Positions 62,401-64,000 of a stretch of 64,000 nucleotides of DNA are shown here, piece after piece. The notes below the pieces were generated by a model that was not told where the DNA came from, did not search any database, and saw only the letters and a list, made by a program, of their open reading frames with translations. The DNA comes from Aldrovandia affinis (lineage: Eukaryota; Chordata; Actinopteri; Notacanthiformes; Halosauridae): assembly GCA_029706075.1 (NCBI GenBank), contig JAINUG010000049.1:1481418-1545417 (forward strand), given 5' to 3'. A program made the position numbers and the translations under genes. The first letter of the stretch is position 1. Every line of letters starts with the position of its first letter.

Positions 62401-63340
62401 CAAGGTAACGCCACAGCCCGTAAGGGATGCTGTCAGGAGCACCAGCTGAATGGAAGAGTGAGGATTGGGCTGAGCCCTCCTCATTCCCTGGATCCATGCT
62501 GATCCTGGATCACTGTGTGAGCACCTTGCATGAAGCGTACAGCACTGGTGTGGGGGCTGTTTGGGGGTGGCTCCCGTCATACTAAATCATATTTATATCA
62601 GATAAAAAACAAATTCGTATTCACATAGGCAAAAATTTATATGATATGAAATGGCTTTTCTTCCCATCTGGAAGAAAAGCAATCTACTGGTCAAAATAGA
62701 GTAACAAAATAAGCCTCGACTGCCCTCAGCGTACACGACCGGCATGTGTCCTGACTGATGTTTGGTCGGCAGTGTGATATGATGGGGGTTAGATCTGTTG
62801 CATGCTGTTGTGGTCAATGCAAGACCCAGCAGCATCAGTGCTGATGTCTGGACGTTCGAGGACTGATCAAGCACAAGAGCTGTTTAAGGCCTTTTGACTA
62901 AGCGTTGAAGAATGAGGTTGTGCACTATACCCGTGACTGCCCCTCTGTGTCCTGCAGGGATGTTTGAAAATCCCCCTGCTCCCCTCCTTTCCTCTGTAGA
63001 TTTTGGTGACCTCCAACGATTCCAGGATTCGCTTGTACGACCTGAGGGATCTGTCTCTGTCCATGAAGTACAAGGGTTACGTTAACAGCAGCAGTCAGAT
63101 AAAGGCGAGTTTCAGGTAAGGATCGTGCCCTCTTTTAAATTGATTGTTTTCTTGGGGGTGTTTTACTTTTGTCGGTATTTGTTTTTTAAGACCCGCCACT
63201 CTTGTCTTTCAGTCACGATTACTCGTTCATCGTGAGCGGTTCAGAGGACAAATATGTCTACATCTGGAGCACTTACCATGACCTGAGCAAATTCACTTCT
63301 GTGCGGCGAGACCGCAATGACTTCTGGGAAGGGATCAAAG
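41343..63340 (+). CDS. wdr44: WDR44 orthologue, 18 coding exons, 3' end outside window
   Basis: Spliced gene for the Rab11-binding WD-repeat protein WDR44, a cytosolic and endosome/ER-tubule-associated scaffold that binds GTP-Rab11, GRAF-family proteins and VAP proteins in recycling and export traffic (family knowledge). Visible in the translation: an FFAT-like motif at residues 8-17 (DTEEFYDAAE), an acidic low-complexity region, a proline-rich block near residues 208-233, the conserved stretch DEEILASVMIKNLDTGEEIP at about 323-342, a Lys-rich segment (TQLKKFLGKSVKRAKH, about 398-414), a phospho-acceptor-like DDPSSSDDEGMPYTRP, then WD repeats from about residue 485 (WTMKFSHCG, DNVVRIW, DKTVRLW, DGKLRLW, DKYVYIW). 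The exons sum to 2,434 nt, or 811 codons plus one base. Human WDR44 is about 913 residues, so roughly 100 C-terminal residues are missing to the right. Every junction is GT-AG and keeps frame. The start ATG sits at the expected MASDTSDTEEFYDA position. Confidence 0.97.
42890..43165 (+). mobile_element. Composite tRNA-derived SINE in wdr44 intron 1
   Basis: Two B-box-like blocks (GGTATTGAATCATGCC near 42900; GGGGTTCGAGCCC near 43071) and the end GGCCACTAATTAGGAGAAAATGG before an A-rich tail. Related in layout to the other SINEs but a distinct body. Confidence 0.55.
44233..44457. mobile_element. MITE, 225 bp, CAGNGGCGTAGCGTGGG ends
   Basis: The left end is CAGAGGCGTAGCGTGGG; the right end reversed is CAGTGGCGTAGCGTGGG, 16/17 identical. 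It sits in a TA microsatellite, so the apparent TATATATA duplication is not decisive. Its interior includes a block shared with the hAT-like MITE at 25.6 kb and an internal repeat of AAATTCCGAGGGGCGCAAA. Confidence 0.85.
44490..44830 (+). pseudogene. Tc1-family transposase relic in wdr44 intron 1
   Basis: The reading gives IRCHLHTNRLFGRGTRRKPL and LSATNKFKRLEVAKCHGNHG, matching the Tc1 transposase region between the DNA-binding domain and the first catalytic Asp (RRKPLLSxxNKxxRLxxAKxHxN). Frame breaks at both ends; no inverted repeats seen. Confidence 0.85.
45063..45096 (+). CDS. wdr44: wdr44 coding exon 2
   Basis: Short 34-nt exon with acceptor TTCCTTTAG and donor GTATGT. It completes the split Val codon and adds SPAKFVLPSTK, then ends in phase 0. 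It is recognised by frame continuity between exons 1 and 3 and by good splice sites; the sequence is not strongly conserved. Intron 1 before it is 3.6 kb and repeat-bearing. Confidence 0.8.
45097..49901 (+). other. wdr44: wdr44 intron 2
   Basis: 4.8-kb intron with no recognised exon or element. The GC-richer part at 48.8-49.35 kb yields overlapping open frames on both strands without domains. Boundary signals are GTATGT and CATCGCAG. Confidence 0.7.
49902..49970 (+). CDS. wdr44: wdr44 coding exon 3
   Basis: 69-nt exon, phase 0 at both ends, encoding ESEESPAQTAQKPQD and then PRPDDSTQ. The acceptor follows a T-rich tract (ttttttgtgtttcatcgcag) and the donor is GTGGGT. It belongs to the acidic, disordered N-terminal region that is poorly conserved between orthologues. 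A multiple-of-3 length means it could be skipped without a frameshift. Confidence 0.82.
52070..52132. repeat. Perfect 17-bp inverted repeat in wdr44 intron 3
   Basis: GTGTCAGGCTGTGCTCA (52070-52086) pairs with TGAGCACAGCCTGACAC (52116-52132) across a 29-nt loop. It lies about 210 bp upstream of exon 4. Confidence 0.9.
52345..52909 (+). CDS. wdr44: wdr44 coding exon 4 (disordered and proline-rich)
   Basis: Largest exon, 565 nt, much more GC-rich than its surroundings. It opens with IIERIIEESQK, conserved in WDR44 orthologues, then a long Glu/Pro/Gly-rich divergent segment, then the conserved FTAEPDIVASTKKP and a polyproline block (RPPPPGG, RPPPPSRPAPPARKK) that corresponds to the SH3-ligand region of the family (binding GRAF-type proteins is family knowledge). 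Acceptor CCTCCTCAG, donor GTAAGG; it ends in phase 1. Open frames on other strands over this exon are shadows of its high GC. Confidence 0.95.
53945..54197 (-). mobile_element. SINE, minus strand, head-truncated, wdr44 intron 4
   Basis: Reverse complement of the family seen at 9,985 and 17,611: CATTTTTCTCCCAGTATAAT at the tail side, CCACCCTGGGGCGGACAGCC at the head side. The B box is lost. It ends about 160 bp before exon 5. Confidence 0.8.
54354..54484 (+). CDS. wdr44: wdr44 coding exon 5
   Basis: Encodes EPTEPSGLVSPSTAVECL and then TKELQHSLDLASATSGDKVVTAQ; SLDLASATSGDK is a conserved WDR44 stretch at the edge of the Rab11-binding region. Two in-frame acceptors lie 9 nt apart: CCGGTCCAG (exon start 54354, adding VSS) and TCTCTTCAG (exon start 54363). 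The first has the better pyrimidine tract; either keeps frame from exon 4. The exon total used for the whole CDS assumes 54363. The donor is GTCAGT. Confidence 0.9.
55179..55283 (+). CDS. wdr44: wdr44 coding exon 6
   Basis: 105-nt exon, phase 0/0, encoding ENGKAADGQSATPGGSETVG followed by PQRPRSNSGREMTDE. The ENGK and PQRPRSNSGRE blocks are conserved in WDR44; RPRSNSGRE looks like a basophilic kinase site (RPRSxS). Acceptor GGTTTCAG, donor GTAGCA, which is weaker than consensus. The following intron carries a PIF/Harbinger MITE. Confidence 0.95.
55572..56271. mobile_element. wdr44: PIF/Harbinger-type MITE, 700 bp, wdr44 intron 6
   Basis: Terminal inverted repeats begin CCCCGCATTCTAACAGGGGG and continue CGAT on both ends (about 24 bp perfect). 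TAA flanks both sides (55569-55571 and 56272-56274), the TWA 3-bp duplication typical of PIF/Harbinger. No transposase is encoded. The right end is 35 bp from the start of exon 7. Confidence 0.9.
56307..56443 (+). CDS. wdr44: wdr44 coding exon 7
   Basis: 137-nt exon encoding EILASVMIKNLDTGEEIPLS, LAEEKLPTGINPLTLHIMRR and TKEYI plus two bases of a split Met codon. It is nearly invariant against the mammalian protein and is part of the Rab11-binding segment. The acceptor is CCTCGACAG with only a short pyrimidine tract; a MITE ends 35 bp upstream. Donor GTAAGG, phase 2. Confidence 0.97.
56729..56812 (+). CDS. wdr44: wdr44 coding exon 8
   Basis: 84-nt exon completing the Met codon and encoding NDAAQSDDEDKSQTQLTDTD then GGKLKQK. 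The acidic SDDED cluster is typical of a CK2-type site. Acceptor TCCTCCCTCAG is strong; donor GTACGA is weak at +4 to +6. It ends in phase 2. Confidence 0.96.
57111..57217 (+). CDS. wdr44: wdr44 coding exon 9
   Basis: 107-nt exon encoding TTQLKKFLGKSVKRAKHLAE then EYGEKAVNKVKSVRDE, a very basic, helix-prone segment that is highly conserved in WDR44. Acceptor TTTGCTTGCAG, donor GTGAGG. It ends in phase 1, splitting a Val codon. Confidence 0.97.
57534..57685 (+). CDS. wdr44: wdr44 coding exon 10
   Basis: 152-nt exon encoding VFHTDQDDPSSSDDEGMPYT, RPVKFKAAHGFKGPFDFDQI and RIVQDLSGEHM, the linker into the first WD blade. The Ser-rich acidic patch is the most conserved low-complexity stretch of the family. 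Acceptor TTTTGTGTTTCAG; donor GTGAGA is followed directly by a (TGTGCA)-type microsatellite. Confidence 0.97.
57701..57752. repeat. (TGTGCA)-type microsatellite after exon 10 donor
   Basis: Imperfect TGTGCATG repeats start about 15 bp after the exon 10 splice donor. Confidence 0.85.
58301..58439 (+). CDS. wdr44: wdr44 coding exon 11 (WD repeat 1)
   Basis: 139-nt exon encoding GAVWTMKFSHCGRLLATAGQ, DNVVRIWVLKNAFDYFNNM and RMKYNTE. This is a complete WD blade with the terminal IW and the DN turn (DNVVRIW). Acceptor GTGTCTCCAG, donor GTACGG, ending in phase 1. Confidence 0.97.
59755..59829. repeat. Tandem duplication of 39/36 bp in wdr44 intron 11
   Basis: GTGTAAATACAGAACATTTTG... is repeated from 59794 with a 3-nt deletion; both copies end GGCAGGAAGAGGACAG. 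Confidence 0.9.
60207..60271 (+). CDS. wdr44: wdr44 coding exon 12
   Basis: 65-nt exon encoding GRVSPSPSQESLNSSKSDTD and GG, the Ser-rich insertion between WD blades 1 and 2. It is conserved in character with mammalian WDR44. Acceptor follows a long CT-rich tract; donor GTGAGT is near perfect. Phase 0 at its end. Confidence 0.95.
60495..60611 (+). CDS. wdr44: wdr44 coding exon 13
   Basis: 117-nt exon encoding VSSTTEDPDTEDRNVPFRPV then PFCKYKGHTADLLDLSWSK. The GH and the DLLDLSWS strand begin WD blade 2. Acceptor TCTCTCCCCCTCAG, donor GTGAGA, phase 0 at both ends. Confidence 0.97.
61222..61344 (+). CDS. wdr44: wdr44 coding exon 14 (WD repeats 2/3)
   Basis: 123-nt exon encoding NYFLLSSSMDKTVRLWHISR, RECLCCFQHIDFVTAIAFHP and R, finishing blade 2 (DKTVRLW) and starting blade 3. 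Essentially identical to the vertebrate family. Acceptor CCTTCTTTCAG, donor GTAAGT. A CTGTG-rich microsatellite starts within a few bases of the donor. Confidence 0.98.
61347..61425. repeat. CTGTG-rich microsatellite after exon 14 donor
   Basis: Runs of TCTGTGTG, CCTGTGTG and TCTG units begin right after the GTAAGT donor of exon 14. Confidence 0.88.
61690..61881 (+). CDS. wdr44: wdr44 coding exon 15 (WD repeats 3/4)
   Basis: 192-nt exon, phase 0/0, encoding DDRYFLSGSLDGKLRLWNIP, DKKVALWNEVDGQTRLITAA, NFCQNGKYAVIGTYDGRCIF and YDTE. Coding identity is unambiguous. The 3' splice site is unusual: the only usable AG (gatggttaaag) lacks a pyrimidine tract, and an in-frame TAA at 61663 rules out an acceptor further upstream. 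Donor is GTTAGT. Confidence 0.95.
61928..62000 (+). mobile_element. tRNA-like SINE head in wdr44 intron 15
   Basis: An A box TGGCTGAGTAGGTAGAGCAT and a B box GGGTTCAATTCCC at 61974-61986, with CAACGCTTAGGTTGTGGGTT between them, resembling a tRNA-derived fish SINE head. It has no clean acceptor stem. An AT-rich tail follows. Confidence 0.75.
62303..62404 (+). CDS. wdr44: wdr44 coding exon 16
   Basis: 102-nt exon encoding HLKYHTQIHVRSTRGRNRVG then RKITGIEPLPGENK, the basic insertion and the strand leading to blade 5. Acceptor TTCCTCCCCCAG, donor GTAACG; phase 0 at both ends. Confidence 0.97.
63000..63115 (+). CDS. wdr44: wdr44 coding exon 17 (WD repeat 5)
   Basis: 116-nt exon encoding ILVTSNDSRIRLYDLRDLSL, SMKYKGYVNSSSQIKASF and two bases of a split Ser codon. 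SRIRLYDLRD is the blade-closing strand. Acceptor CCTTTCCTCTGTAG, donor GTAAGG, phase 2. Confidence 0.97.
63213..63340 (+). CDS. wdr44: wdr44 coding exon 18 (WD repeat 6), last in window
   Basis: 128-nt exon encoding SHDYSFIVSGSEDKYVYIWS, TYHDLSKFTSVRRDRNDFWE and GIK plus one base. Acceptor CTTGTCTTTCAG, donor GTAAGG, phase 1. The next exon, expected to continue the family AHNAVV-type strand, is not in the remaining 660 bp. Confidence 0.96.
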
Positions 63341-63400
63341 GTAAGGAGCGAGTGGTCCCGACCGATCTGTCGATCAATCAAAATCCATTATCTTCTCACG

Positions 63401-63613
63401 TTACAGGCATTTAGCAGACAGTCTTATCCAGAACGACTTAGTTTACATTTCTTTGCATGCAATCCATTTATACAGCTGGATATTTTACTGAAGCAATTCA
63501 GGTTAAGTACCTTTGCTCAAGAGTACAATGGCAGTGCCCACACCTGGGAATCGAACCTGAAACCTTTGCGTTACAAGCCCAGTTCCCTAACCATTACACT
63601 ACACTGCTGCCCC
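63401..63613 (-). mobile_element. tRNA-derived SINE with L2-type tail, minus strand
   Basis: On the minus strand: head GGGGCAGCAGTGTAGTGTAA, B box GGTTCGATTCCCAGG, middle CTCTTGAGCAAAGGTACTTA, tail GTTCTGGATAAGACTGTCTG then CTAAATGCCTGTAA. This is the common teleost SINE whose tail matches L2-type LINEs. It starts 60 bp downstream of exon 18. Confidence 0.88.
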
Positions 63614-64000
63614 AATTGCGGCGGAGGTGCGTGGCCAGTCACGCATCAGATGTACAGACTTGTACAACTTTTTGATGTGATATTCATCTTCACAAAGCCT
63701 TGTGTGATTTGGATAAAAAAAGCATCTGCTAAATGGCATATATTATATATTATTATTATTCTAAATTAATTTAATGTAATTATAGTTAATTATTCATTAT
63801 TTATTCATTTTAGTTAATGAATTAAAAATGGGATATTATAAACGATTGGTCTTTTAACAGGAATTCATTCTTCCATTGTATACATGCAAGCATATGACCT
63901 TTCAGTTCATGTTTAGTCATATCACAGACACGTCAATCACATCGAGACATTGGACCGTGTGCATTTTTCACCAAAGATTCTGCCCCGGCAACTTACTGAT

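Noticed and set aside
1..64000. CRISPR array, operons, riboswitches or prokaryotic elements
   Set aside because: Spliced vertebrate gene and fish transposons throughout; the only regular array (3.46-3.93 kb) has no unique spacers.

Overview
The window is nuclear DNA from a ray-finned (teleost-type) fish. It is AT-rich and intron-rich, and holds many fish-type repeats: L2-clade LINE relics whose 3' tail is shared with tRNA-derived SINEs, Tc1 transposase relics, hAT and PIF/Harbinger MITEs, and microsatellites. There is no prokaryotic, viral or organellar architecture. The species cannot be fixed from sequence alone.

The right third (41.3-63.3 kb, + strand) carries one clear protein-coding gene, the orthologue of vertebrate WDR44 (Rab11-binding WD-repeat protein, also called rabphilin-11). 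Eighteen coding exons can be placed by reading frame and splice sites. Together they give 2,434 coding nt, or 811 codons plus one base, running from an N-terminal FFAT-like motif through a proline-rich block and the conserved Rab11-binding region into the WD40 propeller. The last exon(s) lie beyond the right edge. A perfect TCTCGCGAGA element about 565 bp upstream of the ATG marks the likely promoter.

The left two thirds (1-41 kb) hold no strongly supported gene. Two short minus-strand exon-like blocks (26,634-26,743 and 18,667-18,741) have splice sites and matching reading phase, and CCAAT/ETS-like motifs lie upstream of the first. In human, KLHL13 lies divergently upstream of WDR44, so these may be 5' exons of the klhl13 orthologue with the rest beyond the left edge. 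That is inference from synteny and phase, not from recognised protein similarity.

The rest is repeats and unassigned DNA: a 30-bp minisatellite (3.46-3.93 kb), a 0.77-kb hAT-like MITE (9.2-10.0 kb), an L2-clade LINE relic (13.7-15.8 kb) with three further solo tails, a SINE with a 15-bp target duplication (30.1 kb), a 1.23-kb hAT element with a perfect 8-bp duplication (36.1-37.3 kb), and a 700-bp PIF/Harbinger MITE inside wdr44 intron 6 that ends 35 bp before exon 7.
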